Shown here piece after piece: positions 1 through 8,400 of a DNA stretch of 38,265 nt. Origin of the DNA: Calidithermus roseus (GTDB lineage: Bacteria; Deinococcota; Deinococci; Deinococcales; Thermaceae); assembly GCF_003574095.1 (NCBI RefSeq), contig NZ_QWLA01000029.1, forward strand, positions 1 through 38,265, written 5' to 3'. Position numbers and translations under genes: made by a program. The notes beneath the pieces were generated by a model, which was not told the DNA's origin, ran no database searches, and was given only the letters and a program-made list of their open reading frames with translations. Position 1 is the stretch's first letter. Each line of letters starts with the position of its first letter.

Positions 1-1593
1 GACTTAGACCTCGACCTCGACTTCGAGGAGGTGACCGAGGCCGAGCCGGTGGTCACCGCCCAGCCCAAGGCGCTGCCGAGCAAGCCCCCCGCCAAGCCGG
101 AGGGCAAGGCTCAGATCCGGGCGACCACCGGTGGGACTACCGCCCTGGCCCTGCCCACCTCCGCCCTGCTCGACCCTCCCGAGCCCCCCAAGCACGATCC
201 GCGGGTGCTCGAGGCCAACACCCGCCGTCTGGCCGAGACCATCGACGCCGCCCTCAAGAGCTTCGACGTGGAGGCGAAGGTGGTGGGCTGGGCCAGGGGC
301 CCCACGGTGACCCGCTTCGAACTCGAGCCCGCTCCCGGCGAGAAGATCAGCCGGGTGGCCAACCTAGCCAACGACCTCGCCCGCGCCCTGGCTGCCGGTT
401 CGGTGCGTATCGAAGCCCCCATCCCTGGCAAGAGTGTCATCGGCCTCGAGGTGCCCAACGCCGAGCGCGACGTGGTGCGTTACAGCGAAGGCATCAGCAG
501 CTCGAACTTCGTGCGCTCCAAAGACCGCCTGCCCCTGGTGCTGGGCAAGAGCATCGACGGCGAGATCTGGGTGCGCGACCTGGCCAAGATGCCCCACCTC
601 CTCATCGCCGGCTCCACCGGCTCGGGCAAGAGCGTGGCGGTCAACACCCTCATCAGCAGCCTGCTGTTCAAGTTCCTGCCCACCGAGTTGCGCTTCTTGA
701 TGATCGACCCAAAGATGGTCGAACTCACCCCCTACGAGGGCATCCCCCACCTCATCCGGCCCGTGGTGACCAACCCCGCCGACGCCGCCGGGGTGTTGCT
801 GGGCGCGGTGGCCCACATGGAGCGCCGCTACAAGATGATGAGCCAGGTGGGAGCGCGCAACCTCGAGCAGTTCAACGAGAAGATGAAGGCGGTGGGCGAG
901 CCCACCCTCCCCTACCTCGTCATCGTCATCGACGAGCTGGCCGACCTCATGATCACCGCGCCCAAGGAGGTCGAGCAGGCCATTTTGCGCCTGGCCCAGA
1001 TGGCCCGCGCCACCGGGATGCACCTGATCCTGGCCACCCAGCGCCCTTCGGTGGACATCCTGACCTCGCTCATCAAGGTCAACATCCCTGCCCGTATGGC
1101 CTTCGCGGTCTCCTCGGGCTTCGACAGCCGCACCATCCTCGACACCGTGGGCGCCGAGCGGCTGGTGGGCCAGGGCGACATGCTCTTCCACCAGCCGGGG
1201 CTGCCCAAGCCCGTGCGCCTGCAAGGCCCCTACCTCTCCGAGGGTGAGGTACACCGCCTGGCCGAGTTCCTGCGCCAGCAGAGCTTCGAGGACGCCTTCG
1301 GCGAAGCCTACGGCTCCGATTTCGACGGGCCGCCCAGCCTGGCCGCAGATGGCGGAGGGGGAGGCGAGGTGGACTTCTCCGACCCGCTGCTGCGCAAAGC
1401 CGCCGAGGTGGTCATCGAAGAGGGTTATGCCTCCGTCAGCCGCCTCCAGCGCCGCCTGTCGGTAGGTCACGCCCGCGCCGGAAAGCTGGTGGACAGCCTC
1501 GAGGCCATGGGCATCGTGGGTCCCCACCAGGGCTCCAAGCCTCGAGACGTGCTGATCACCCGCGAGCAGTTGCCGGAGTACTTCGGCTCCTGA
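1..1593 (+). CDS. ftsK: DNA translocase FtsK, C-terminal part (cut by window edge)
   Basis: This is a hexameric double-stranded DNA pump that clears the division septum and helps resolve chromosome dimers. The frame is open from base 1, so the N-terminal membrane part and an unknown length of linker lie outside the window; the GTG at 31 is not a believable start. Counted from base 1, a Walker A motif GSTGSGKS lies at about residues 204-211 and a Walker B stretch ending in DELAD at about 311. The last ~70 residues (from about 462) form the winged-helix gamma domain that reads polar KOPS sites. Residues before ~60 are Pro/Ala-rich linker. The TGA stop is at 1591. The gene stands about 90 bp upstream of gatA. 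The family call is firm; FtsK versus SpoIIIE naming is only convention. Confidence 0.95.
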   Translation, partial: DLDLDLDFEEVTEAEPVVTAQPKALPSKPPAKPEGKAQIRATTGGTTALALPTSALLDPPEPPKHDPRVLEANTRRLAETIDAALKSFDVEAKVVGWARGPTVTRFELEPAPGEKISRVANLANDLARALAAGSVRIEAPIPGKSVIGLEVPNAERDVVRYSEGISSSNFVRSKDRLPLVLGKSIDGEIWVRDLAKMPHLLIAGSTGSGKSVAVNTLISSLLFKFLPTELRFLMIDPKMVELTPYEGIPHLIRPVVTNPADAAGVLLGAVAHMERRYKMMSQVGARNLEQFNEKMKAVGEPTLPYLVIVIDELADLMITAPKEVEQAILRLAQMARATGMHLILATQRPSVDILTSLIKVNIPARMAFAVSSGFDSRTILDTVGAERLVGQGDMLFHQPGLPKPVRLQGPYLSEGEVHRLAEFLRQQSFEDAFGEAYGSDFDGPPSLAADGGGGGEVDFSDPLLRKAAEVVIEEGYASVSRLQRRLSVGHARAGKLVDSLEAMGIVGPHQGSKPRDVLITREQLPEYFGS

Positions 1594-1621
1594 ACCGGGA
1601 GGTGGAGAGGGTAGAGAAAGA

Positions 1622-1657
1622 GCGTTCGGCCATCGGCTATCGGCTATCGAGTGTTGA
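1622..1657. repeat. Intergenic mosaic repeat, fragment
   Basis: This short copy holds the module GCGTTCGGCCATC followed by CGGCTATCGGCTATCGAG. The same modules recur in other gaps of the window, for example near 7507, 10338, 26726 and 37742. Confidence 0.5.
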
Positions 1658-1666
1658 GCAGCGACG

Positions 1667-1672
1667 TATGAT
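1667..1672 (+). promoter_or_regulatory. Probable -10 box of gatA
   Basis: TATGAT lies nine bases before the gatA ATG, so the transcript would have a very short or absent leader. No convincing -35 box was seen and there is no clear ribosome binding site. Confidence 0.4.
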
Positions 1673-1681
1673 GTCAGGGCT

Positions 1682-3127
1682 ATGCTGGCACGAGAGATCA
1701 TCGCCAAGGTCCGATCCGGTGAAACCGCCCCGACCGAGGTGTTGAAGCACTATCTAAACCGTATCGAGGCCCTCGAGCCCCAGATCCACGCCCTGCTGCG
1801 GCTCAACCCCGAGGCCGAGCAGGAAGCCAGAGCGGTCGAGCAGCGCCTGGCCAAGGGGGAAGACCTCCCGCTGGCCGGGGTTCCGGTGGTCCTCAAGGAC
1901 AACCTCTGCACCCGGGGGCTCCAGACCACCTGCGGCTCGAGGATCCTCGAGCACTTCGTCCCGCCCTACGACGCCACGGTGGTCGAGAGGCTGCGGGAGG
2001 CCGGAGCCGTGGTGCTGGCCAAGGCCAACATGGACGAGTTCGCCATGGGCTCTTCCACCGAGTTCTCGGCCTTCGGTCCTACCCGCAACCCCTGGGACTT
2101 AGCGCGCGTTCCCGGTGGTTCCTCGGGCGGCTCGGCGGCGGCGGTGGCAGCGGATATGGCCCCTGTGGCCCTGGGCTCGGACACCGGAGGCAGCGTGCGC
2201 CAGCCTGCGGCGTTCTGCGGGGTATATGGCTTCAAGCCTACCTATGGCCGGGTCTCGCGCTACGGGCTGGTGGCCTGCGCCAGCAGCCTCGACCAGGTGG
2301 GGCCGTTTGCCCGCACGGTGGAGGATTTGGCCCTCCTAAGCGACGTGATCTGCGGCTACGACCCGCGCGACAGCACCAGCTTGAAGCACGAGCCCCGCTT
2401 TGCCCAGGCGCTGGAGCAGAAGCAGCCCCTGACGGTGGGGATCGTTCGGGAGAGTGTTCAGGTCGGGAACAGCCCTGGGGTGCTGGCGGCTTTGGAGAAC
2501 TTCCGCCAAACGCTCGAGGGGACGGGCGTGCGTTTCGTCGAAGTCAGCATCCCCTCGCTGGAGTACGCCCTGGCCACCTACTACATCGCCATGACCGCCG
2601 AGGTCTCCTCCAACCTGGCCCGCTACGACGGCACCCTCTACGGATTGCGGGTGCCGGGCAGGGACGTGAGCGACACCATGATGAAAACCCGCGCGGCGGG
2701 CTTCGGCCCCGAAGCCAGACGGCGCATCCTGATGGGCACCTTCGCGCTCTCCTCAGGCTACTACGACGCCTACTACGGCAAGGCCCTCAAGGCCCGGGCC
2801 CGGATCAAGGCCGATTTCGACCAGGCTTTCGCCAAAGCCGATGTGCTCCTGACCCCCACCAGCCCCTTCCCCGCCTTCCAGCTGGGCTCCAAGACCAGCG
2901 ACCCCCTGTCGATGTACCTCTCCGACATCGACACGGTGGCGCTCAACCTGGTCGGGGTTCCGGGGCTGTCGCTGCCGGCGGGCTTTGAGGAGGGTTTGCC
3001 GGTGGGGATGCAACTCATCGGCCAGCCGCTGCAAGATGAACGCCTCTTTAGCCTGGCTCAACATTTCGAACAGCTTACCGACTCGGTCTTCACCAAAGCC
3101 GCCCCCATCGCTGCTGCAGGTGCCTAA
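1682..3127 (+). CDS. gatA: Asp-tRNA(Asn)/Glu-tRNA(Gln) amidotransferase subunit A
   Basis: This is the glutaminase/amidase subunit of GatCAB, which converts misacylated Glu-tRNA(Gln) or Asp-tRNA(Asn) to the amide. At 481 aa it has the normal GatA length. The amidase-signature triad is visible: Lys72 in VVLKDNL, Ser147 in PGGSSGGS and the nucleophile Ser171 in [11 protein letters not shown]. The region [17 protein letters not shown] at ~182-199 and the closing [10 protein letters not shown] block are also typical. The ATG at 1682 is preceded by a TATGAT box and not by a Shine-Dalgarno, so the mRNA may be leaderless. gatB and gatC are not next to it, as is common in Deinococcota. Confidence 0.95.
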   Translation: MLAREIIAKVRSGETAPTEVLKHYLNRIEALEPQIHALLRLNPEAEQEARAVEQRLAKGEDLPLAGVPVVLKDNLCTRGLQTTCGSRILEHFVPPYDATVVERLREAGAVVLAKANMDEFAMGSSTEFSAFGPTRNPWDLARVPGGSSGGSAAAVAADMAPVALGSDTGGSVRQPAAFCGVYGFKPTYGRVSRYGLVACASSLDQVGPFARTVEDLALLSDVICGYDPRDSTSLKHEPRFAQALEQKQPLTVGIVRESVQVGNSPGVLAALENFRQTLEGTGVRFVEVSIPSLEYALATYYIAMTAEVSSNLARYDGTLYGLRVPGRDVSDTMMKTRAAGFGPEARRRILMGTFALSSGYYDAYYGKALKARARIKADFDQAFAKADVLLTPTSPFPAFQLGSKTSDPLSMYLSDIDTVALNLVGVPGLSLPAGFEEGLPVGMQLIGQPLQDERLFSLAQHFEQLTDSVFTKAAPIAAAGA

Positions 3128-3152
3128 AATTCGCACTTTGCCGTATACTGCG

Positions 3153-3171
3153 GCAAGCCTCTCAGGCTTGC
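3153..3171. other. 8-bp inverted repeat between gatA and the exonuclease gene
   Basis: GCAAGCCT and AGGCTTGC form a perfect 8-bp stem with a 3-nt loop, 25 bases after the gatA stop. No T-run follows on the plus strand, so it is at best a weak terminator, or a leader hairpin of the next gene. A TATACT box at 3144-3149 directly precedes it. Confidence 0.35.
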
Positions 3172-3193
3172 TGATTGGATTGGGTTTATTCTT

Positions 3194-3976
3194 ATGTCGT
3201 ACGCCCCCTCTCGAGCCATGAGCCCCACCTATTACCGCCTCAGCACCCGCATCGCCCGGCGTTTGCGGGAAGCTGGGAACCCTCTCCCCAAAGCTCAATT
3301 GGCTCAGGAAGTGCTGGCCTCGCCCCAACTGCCCCAGCTATCTTGGTCTGGCAAGTTGCTCGAAGGCTTGCTAGATGGCCGCTTTCGCAACCATGGACAG
3401 GAGGTGAGCCTCTGGGAGTGGGATTACCCTTTCCCCCCTCGCTCGGAGCCGGTGGTGGTGCTCGACCTCGAGACCACCGGGCTCTCGCCCGAAGCCAACG
3501 AGGTGATCGAACTGGCCTTCGTACGGCTGGAAAACGGCGAGCGCACCGAGTTTCAGCGCCTGGTCAACCCGGGCACCCCCATCCCCCCCTTCATCACCCG
3601 CCTCACCAGAATCCGCGATCAGGACGTACGAGGGGCTCCTGACATCTACCAGGTGCTCGAGGAGGCCTGGCCTTTGCTGGCCGGTGCCACCTTAATCATC
3701 CAGAACGCCCCCTTCGACCTCGGGTTCCTCAAGCCCCGCCTGAGCCGTTTGGGGTATAGACTGGATAACGTAGTTGTGGACACGGTTCAGTGGGCACGCA
3801 AAGCCCTGCCTGGGCTACCCAAGCGGGGGCTCGACGCCCTGGCCTTCGCCTTCGACCTCGGCGAGGTGCACGGTCGCCACCGTGCCCTGGGCGATGTCAA
3901 CATCACCACCCAGGTAGCTTACGAGATGTACTACATGCTGACCGCCGGTAGTCCCCGGCCCCTTGGAGAGCTATGA
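3194..3976 (+). CDS. DnaQ-like 3'-5' exonuclease (DEDDh family)
   Basis: This protein has the fold and active site of the proofreading exonuclease family (Pol III epsilon, RNase T and relatives). All five DEDDh residues can be placed in the 260-aa frame: Asp91 and Glu93 in LDLETTG, Asp175 in NAPFDLGFL, His229 and Asp234 in GRHRALGD. The first ~85 residues are a basic extension before the exonuclease core that I do not recognise. The ATG at 3218 is an alternative start giving 252 aa. The TGA stop overlaps the next ATG (ATGA at 3973), so the two genes are translationally coupled. Its role could be proofreading, repair or RNA trimming; the sequence does not decide. Confidence 0.85.
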   Translation: MSYAPSRAMSPTYYRLSTRIARRLREAGNPLPKAQLAQEVLASPQLPQLSWSGKLLEGLLDGRFRNHGQEVSLWEWDYPFPPRSEPVVVLDLETTGLSPEANEVIELAFVRLENGERTEFQRLVNPGTPIPPFITRLTRIRDQDVRGAPDIYQVLEEAWPLLAGATLIIQNAPFDLGFLKPRLSRLGYRLDNVVVDTVQWARKALPGLPKRGLDALAFAFDLGEVHGRHRALGDVNITTQVAYEMYYMLTAGSPRPLGEL

Positions 3977-5076
3977 CCGGACGTTACGTTTTGACTTCAC
4001 ACTGCCTCAACTCCGGGACCATGACCCTCACCCAAAGCCTGCGCCAGTTCCTCAAGAACAAGGACATAGCGCGCTTCGTGGACGAAGATGGTGAGGTTTA
4101 CGAGTGCAAAGTAGAGTGGTCGAGGGGTTGGGTAACGGGGCTGCAAAGCTACTACGCCAAGCGTCGGCTGGCCGTCAATGAGGTGATCCACCTCAGCTTC
4201 GACGGTGAGCTGATCGGCCTCGAGGCCCTCCATTCGCGTCCCCCGCGCCCCGCGCCCAAGGTCGTGCTCGAAGCCGAGCCCAAACCCGAGCCGCAACCCG
4301 AGGCCCCCACGCCCGGCCAGCGCCGGGTTAAGGTGACCCCCTACCCCCAGGCGGTGATGTACCCCCATGCTCCGGCGGTCGAGGCCCCGGGTTTCTCGGC
4401 GGACCTCGAGCGGCTGGGCCTGAGCCGCGAACGCAGCGGCCCACCCTGGTTTTTCCGGGCCTCGCTGGGTCGCAGGGCCTACACCCTGGCCCTGTGCCGC
4501 CTGGGTGAGTGCGAACCGCCCGAGTTGCTCGAGCTGCGCCGCCAGGGGAGCGTGCAGTACGCCGGGCTGGTGGCCGGGGAGTCCATGCGCGAGGAAGCCC
4601 TGAGCGAGCTGGCCCAGTGGCGGCCTTCGGGTCTGGGCGGGGGTGGCCTGTGCTACATCTCGCCCGAAGCCCTGCAGAAGCTGGCCAAGCTGCGCCAAGT
4701 TTTCCCGGTGGGCGCAGTGGAGGTCGAGCGTTTTCTGAAGACTGGGCGACTCGACCTCGAGTCGCTGCGCCCCCTCGAGGACGAACTCGAGGGCATCCTG
4801 GGCGAGCGGGCGGCCTTCTCTTCGGTCTTGCTCTCGCTGGCCGAGATGCCCCAGCAGAGTGTCTTCCTGCTGGCCGACCTGGTGAGCGGCGACCTCCCGC
4901 TGGAAGCCGACACCGTGCGCCAGATCCTCGACGTGCTGGCCGGGCCGCCCTTCTTGCTGCTGAAGCGGCTCTCGCCGGGAGAATACCTGCTGCGGACCAC
5001 TGTGGCCGACGCGCTGGGCGAACTTACCCAGTACGCCCGCTTGATGGCGACCCGCGCCGAAGCGGTGCTGAGATAG
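3973..5076 (+). CDS. Unknown protein coupled to the DnaQ-like exonuclease
   Basis: I do not recognise this 367-aa protein. The start overlaps the stop of the exonuclease gene by four bases. An internal ATG at 4021 (MTLTQSLRQF) is a plausible alternative start. Visible parts are an N-terminal compact domain with a charged, beta-rich look (about residues 17-85), a Pro/Glu/Ala linker (about 90-125), and a C-terminal half rich in Leu, Glu and Arg that should be mainly helical. There is no signal peptide or membrane segment, so it should be cytosolic. The coupling suggests it acts with the exonuclease, but that is inference from position only. Confidence 0.7.
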   Translation: MTGRYVLTSHCLNSGTMTLTQSLRQFLKNKDIARFVDEDGEVYECKVEWSRGWVTGLQSYYAKRRLAVNEVIHLSFDGELIGLEALHSRPPRPAPKVVLEAEPKPEPQPEAPTPGQRRVKVTPYPQAVMYPHAPAVEAPGFSADLERLGLSRERSGPPWFFRASLGRRAYTLALCRLGECEPPELLELRRQGSVQYAGLVAGESMREEALSELAQWRPSGLGGGGLCYISPEALQKLAKLRQVFPVGAVEVERFLKTGRLDLESLRPLEDELEGILGERAAFSSVLLSLAEMPQQSVFLLADLVSGDLPLEADTVRQILDVLAGPPFLLLKRLSPGEYLLRTTVADALGELTQYARLMATRAEAVLR

Positions 5077-5142
5077 AAGGCGAGCAGAAAAGCAGGCGTC
5101 GGCAAGCCTGTGGCAAGCGCTCGAAAGCTCTTCCCCGACAAG

Positions 5143-6474
5143 TCACATAGGCGTATCCACAGACAAGGCCAGGTAGCCCAAGGCCCTGCGAGCGGCCTGC
5201 TCGGCGTCGGCAACGGCCCGCTCGAGGCTTCCCCCGGCGAAGAACACCCCTGGCAGGTGAGACAAGGTGCCCTCGAGCAAGCCCTCGCGGCGGTGGTGTC
5301 CCAGGGTGGGCTGGGGCAGGCTGCCGATCTGGCGGAAGACCCAACTGCCCAGCACCCGGCTCGACTCAGCGATCCCGAGCTGCTGGCGCACCTGGTCCAG
5401 CGCCAGCCTGGCCAGCACGCTTTCGCTCAGCCGAGCCGCCTCGCCCACCACGTCCAGCCGCAGGACTTCAAACCCCTCCTCCACGCGCGCCGGGAAGCGG
5501 GAGCGGGTGCGGCTGAGACGGTAAAAGCCACCCGCTTCCTCCCACAGGCGCACGGGATAGGGATCGTCGGGAAGCTGGTCCTGGGCAAAGGCCAGGTGGA
5601 CGCTGCTGTAGGGCAGGTGGGGGATCTGGTTGAGCAGGGTGGTGGCCTGGGGGTGGACGTGGCGCAGAATGCGAGCGGCAGCCGGGGCCGGGCAGGCCAG
5701 CACCACGCTCTCTGCTTCGAGCTGGCCCTGCCGGGTGTAGACCTGCCAGTACTGCCCCTTGCGTTGCAGGCCCACTACCTCCTGGCCAGACCCAAAGGGA
5801 ACTTTGCCCTCGAGGGCCTTGCCCAGCGCGTCGATCAGACTGCCCATGCCCTGGGCGAACGTGAGGCGGGAGGTCTGAAGCGTCTGTCCGCGGCTTCGCG
5901 CCAGGCTTCCGTGCTGGTTTTCGGCCTGCCACAGCCGGGGATAGGCCGAGCGCAGGGAAAGCTGGGCTGGGTCGCCGCCCCATTCCTCCTGTACCAGGGG
6001 GGCCAGCAGATCCCAGGCGGCACTGCCCAGGCGGCGGGTGAAAAAACCGGCCACCGATTCGTCCTCGAGCACTCCCTTGCCCACCAGACCCTCAGCTTGC
6101 AGGCGCAGGCGCGCGCTGAGCCCCAGCAGGGGGGCGAGCATGGCGTAGGTCGCCGGATCGGAAGGGCTGAGTCCTTGGGGATAGGCTACCCACTGCCCGT
6201 TGCGCTTGAAGGCTTTTTGGTCTTGCAGAGGGGTAGCCTCGAGGGAGAGTTCTTCCAGCAGCCGCTTCAGGGCCGAGCTGGCGGGGATACTCTCCGGGCC
6301 GCACTCCAGCAGCAGCCCCGGCTGCCGTAGGGTGTGCAGGGCTCCGCCGGGGCGTTTGCGGGCCTCGAGCACGGCTACCCGCAAGCCCTCCTTCTGGGCC
6401 TCGTAGGCGCAGACCAACCCCCTCAGCCCCGCCCCCACCACGATCAGTTGAAAATTGGTCGCCGGCGAACTCAC
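5143..6474 (-). CDS. hemY: Protoporphyrinogen oxidase (HemY type)
   Basis: This FAD enzyme oxidises protoporphyrinogen IX (or coproporphyrinogen III in the Gram-positive route) in late heme synthesis. At 443 aa it has the family length. The N-terminus has the dinucleotide fold VVGAGLRGL (Gly14-x-Gly16-x2-Gly19) with the ribose-binding acid at Glu37 and RPGG at ~41-44. The C-terminal FAD motif is the GVFFAGGSLERAVADAE block at ~415-432. The start is GTG at 6474, with TAGAAT seven bases upstream. The flavin amine oxidase superfamily is broad, but the overall pattern favours PPOX. The gene is divergent from the PPIase gene; other heme genes are not in the window. Confidence 0.85.
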   Translation of the reverse strand: MSSPATNFQLIVVGAGLRGLVCAYEAQKEGLRVAVLEARKRPGGALHTLRQPGLLLECGPESIPASSALKRLLEELSLEATPLQDQKAFKRNGQWVAYPQGLSPSDPATYAMLAPLLGLSARLRLQAEGLVGKGVLEDESVAGFFTRRLGSAAWDLLAPLVQEEWGGDPAQLSLRSAYPRLWQAENQHGSLARSRGQTLQTSRLTFAQGMGSLIDALGKALEGKVPFGSGQEVVGLQRKGQYWQVYTRQGQLEAESVVLACPAPAAARILRHVHPQATTLLNQIPHLPYSSVHLAFAQDQLPDDPYPVRLWEEAGGFYRLSRTRSRFPARVEEGFEVLRLDVVGEAARLSESVLARLALDQVRQQLGIAESSRVLGSWVFRQIGSLPQPTLGHHRREGLLEGTLSHLPGVFFAGGSLERAVADAEQAARRALGYLALSVDTPM

Positions 6475-6481
6475 GCGGCTG

Positions 6482-6487
6482 ATTCTA
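6482..6487 (-). promoter_or_regulatory. Leaderless-type -10 box of hemY
   Basis: Read on the minus strand, TAGAAT ends seven bases before the GTG start. No ribosome binding site fits between them. The spacing matches the other leaderless-type boxes in this window. Confidence 0.5.
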
Positions 6488-6564
6488 CCGCGTTCGCTCC
6501 ACCCGCCCCTCGCGGATCAATCCCCGCTGGCCTCGGCGTTACAGCTGCTTCAGCGTACCCGTGC

Positions 6565-6570
6565 TAACAT
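6565..6570 (+). promoter_or_regulatory. Leaderless-type -10 box of the PPIase gene
   Basis: TAACAT is followed by six bases and then the ATG at 6577. There is no Shine-Dalgarno sequence, so translation from the 5' end of the mRNA is likely. Confidence 0.5.
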
Positions 6571-6576
6571 AACCCA

Positions 6577-7500
6577 ATGCGCCTAATTTTGTTGATGTTG
6601 GCCTCACTTGCCCCGCTGGCCTTGGCCCAGGGTAGCGACCCCGTAGTGGCCAAAGTAGGCAAGGTTAGCCTGACCCGAAGCTACTTCGACTTGCAGTGGG
6701 AGTACTTCACCCATCAGACCCTGACGCGGCAGGGGATCCCCTACACCCCCGAAGCTGCCGAGACCCTCAACTCCTTCAAACCCCGGCTGCTCGAGCGCAT
6801 CGCCAAGGACCAGGCGGTGCTCAACGTGGCCGAGCGCCAGGGCTACGCAGCTACCGACGCGGCGATCGAGCAACAGATCAGCTCGGTGCGCGAGCGCTTT
6901 GAGAGCGAGGAGGCGTTTCTGGCCGGGCTCAAAGAAGCTGGCCTGCGCGATGTGGCAGGGTACAGGCTGCTGGTCTACGAAGCCATCACCTTCAACGCCT
7001 TCATCGATGACCTCGTAGGCAAGATCCAGTTCAGCACACCCGCGCTCAAGCTGCTGTACTACCTCAACCGCGCAGAGTACAGCCAGCCCGCGCGCTACTG
7101 TAGCTCTCACATCCTGGTCGAGACCCAGGCCCAGGCCCAGGCCGTACTGGCCCGCCTGGCCAAAGGCGAGACCTTCGAGACCCTGGCCTCCGAATTGTCC
7201 CTCGATCCGGGCTCCCGGAGCGAAGGGGGCAACCTGGGCTGCTACCCGGTGGGCAGCCTGATCGAAGCCTTCGAGCGGGCCATGCTCAGGCTCAAGGTCG
7301 GTGAGATCACCCGTATACCCGTCAAGACCGAGTTCGGCTACCACATCATCCGGCTCAACAACATCGAGCCCCTCGCCTACGTACCCTTCGAAGCGGTGCA
7401 GGAGAGCCTGAGTTCGGATCTGATTGGAGCCGTTCTGGACAAGCTCATCGACAACTACGCCCGTCTGGAGGGCGTGCAGTTGTTCCCGGAGAATCTTTGA
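6577..7500 (+). CDS. Parvulin-type peptidyl-prolyl isomerase, exported (PrsA/SurA-like)
   Basis: This is a periplasmic or envelope folding factor that isomerises X-Pro bonds. The first 17 residues form a signal peptide (hydrophobic LILLMLASLAPLALA, cleavage likely after ALA before QGS). A helical SurA/PrsA-like chaperone segment follows to ~165, with the DAAIEQQI helix. The parvulin domain is at ~170-265, recognisable from SSHILVETQAQAQAVLARL, the SRSEGGNLGCYPVG loop and FGYHIIRL. There is no lipobox cysteine at the cleavage site, so it is soluble rather than a lipoprotein. At 307 aa it has a normal size for a single-parvulin PrsA-type protein. Confidence 0.9.
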   Translation: MRLILLMLASLAPLALAQGSDPVVAKVGKVSLTRSYFDLQWEYFTHQTLTRQGIPYTPEAAETLNSFKPRLLERIAKDQAVLNVAERQGYAATDAAIEQQISSVRERFESEEAFLAGLKEAGLRDVAGYRLLVYEAITFNAFIDDLVGKIQFSTPALKLLYYLNRAEYSQPARYCSSHILVETQAQAQAVLARLAKGETFETLASELSLDPGSRSEGGNLGCYPVGSLIEAFERAMLRLKVGEITRIPVKTEFGYHIIRLNNIEPLAYVPFEAVQESLSSDLIGAVLDKLIDNYARLEGVQLFPENL

Positions 7501-7506
7501 GGGAAG

Positions 7507-7552
7507 GCCGAACGCCCTTTCACCGACGGCTGATGGCTGACCGCCGATAGCG
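7507..7552. repeat. Intergenic mosaic repeat
   Basis: The gap between the two convergent genes holds GCCGAACGCC, ACGGCTGATGGCTGA and CCGATAGCG, all modules of the dispersed family. No terminator hairpin was recognised here. Confidence 0.55.
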
Positions 7553-7567
7553 CAGATCAATGGGCCC

Positions 7568-7936
7568 CTACTGCGCGCTCTCGAGGTCGGGCCTCAGCCG
7601 CACGGCCTCCCTCAGGTATACGTGCCGGACCTGCTTCTGGGGAAGGCTGGTGTTCCAGAGCATCATCACCCGGATCACCCTGGGCAGCGAGCCTGGAACG
7701 GGCACCTCGCGGGAGTTGATCAGGGGTACCATCTGCATCCCGAGCTGGCGGGCAGCTTCGGCGGGGAAGGCAGCGTTGAGGTCGTCGGTCAGGGTGAAGA
7801 TCATGGCCCCGATGGCGTCGAAGTCGTTGATCTGGTTGATCTCGAGCATCTTCTCCAGCAGTTCGCGGGTAGCGCTCAGGATGGCTTCGCGGCTGTTTTC
7901 CTCTACGGTGATGGCTCCACGGACCCCTCTGACCAT
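7568..7936 (-). CDS. aroH: Chorismate mutase, AroH type
   Basis: This enzyme rearranges chorismate to prephenate, the branch point to Phe and Tyr. At 122 aa it has the length of the trimeric Bacillus AroH class and not of the helical AroQ class. The opening [15 protein letters not shown] is diagnostic. Known active-site residues of that class have counterparts here: Arg6, Glu77 (NSREVPV), Arg89 (PRVIRV) and Tyr107 (HVYL). The start is the ATG whose complement is at 7934-7936, with TAGAAT nine bases upstream. No aromatic pathway gene is adjacent. It converges on the PPIase gene, separated by a repeat. Confidence 0.95.
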   Translation of the reverse strand: MVRGVRGAITVEENSREAILSATRELLEKMLEINQINDFDAIGAMIFTLTDDLNAAFPAEAARQLGMQMVPLINSREVPVPGSLPRVIRVMMLWNTSLPQKQVRHVYLREAVRLRPDLESAQ

Positions 7937-7945
7937 ATGCGGGTG

Positions 7946-7951
7946 ATTCTA
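7946..7951 (-). promoter_or_regulatory. Probable -10 box of aroH
   Basis: On the minus strand TAGAAT stands nine bases before the aroH ATG, with no Shine-Dalgarno in between. A -35 box is not obvious. Confidence 0.4.
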
Positions 7952-8011
7952 CCCCAAGCTTCCTCGCGGAAAGCCGCAAAACCATGTGTCCAATGCGCCG
8001 TGGGCTCGAGC

Positions 8012-8040
8012 TTGAAAGCGCTGCTTCTGGCTGGTACACT
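8012..8040 (+). promoter_or_regulatory. Promoter of rpmE
   Basis: TTGAAA at 8012-8017 and TACACT at 8035-8040 are separated by exactly 17 bases, a good sigma-70 type promoter. It would give a leader of about 40 bases before the L31 start codon. Confidence 0.75.
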
Positions 8041-8053
8041 TTTGAAGTTGCCC

Positions 8054-8071
8054 GCACGACCAAGATCGTGC
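8054..8071 (+). promoter_or_regulatory. Leader hairpin upstream of rpmE
   Basis: GCACGA and TCGTGC form a 6-bp stem with a 6-nt loop inside the predicted 5' leader, directly before the GAAAGGAG ribosome binding site. Leader RNAs that bind L31 are known in other bacterial groups, so autoregulation is possible, but this is inference. Confidence 0.4.
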
Positions 8072-8086
8072 GAAAGGAGCCTCCAG

Positions 8087-8302
8087 ATGAAGAAGGACAT
8101 TCACCCCAAGCTGGTGCCGTGCAAGATCATCTGCAACGGCGAAGTCGTGCTCAACACCTACTCCACCAAGCCCGAAATCCACGTCGAAGTGTGGAGCGGC
8201 AATCACCCCTTCTGGACCGGCCAGCAACGCTTCGTGGACACCGAAGGCCGCGTGGAGAAGTTCCAGAAGCGCTTCGGCGACTCCTACAAGCGCAAGAAGT
8301 AA
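8087..8302 (+). CDS. rpmE: 50S ribosomal protein L31 (zinc-ligand-poor form)
   Basis: L31 is a 71-aa protein of the large subunit that bridges to the small subunit head. The opening [16 protein letters not shown], the block [19 protein letters not shown] and the tail [18 protein letters not shown] are clear L31 signatures. The zinc ribbon of C+ forms needs a Cys pair near 16-18 and a CxxC at about 37-40; here only Cys12 and Cys16 remain, and [10 protein letters not shown] replaces CSKCHPF. It should therefore not bind zinc in the usual way (C- type). The start at 8087 is fixed by the ribosome binding site GAAAGGAG. A strong promoter lies upstream and a terminator downstream, so it is a single-gene unit. 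Confidence 0.97.
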   Translation: MKKDIHPKLVPCKIICNGEVVLNTYSTKPEIHVEVWSGNHPFWTGQQRFVDTEGRVEKFQKRFGDSYKRKK

Positions 8303-8316
8303 ACGCTTTAGCCCTC

Positions 8317-8351
8317 AGCCCCTCTTTCCCCATGGGGAAAGAGGGGCTTTG
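8317..8351 (+). terminator. Rho-independent terminator after rpmE
   Basis: GCCCCTCTTTCCCC at 8318-8331 pairs perfectly with GGGGAAAGAGGGGC at 8334-8347, extended by an A-T pair, and is followed by TTTGCTTTT. The stem begins 15 bases after the rpmE stop. It is nearly symmetrical, but the T-run is on the plus side. Confidence 0.85.
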
Positions 8352-8400
8352 CTTTTGGGGGTTGTTGCGGCTGGGGCGGGCGGGTAAACTCTGCCCCGAC

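Noticed and set aside
364-1707. Long open frame on the minus strand opposite ftsK
   Set aside because: It is a shadow of the high-GC codon pattern of ftsK; the translation is low in complexity (Gly, His, Leu, Val rich) and has no family motif.
5110-6330. 406-aa open frame on the plus strand opposite hemY
   Set aside because: It is rich in Gln, Gly and Leu without motifs, while the minus strand has the FAD-binding motifs of protoporphyrinogen oxidase.
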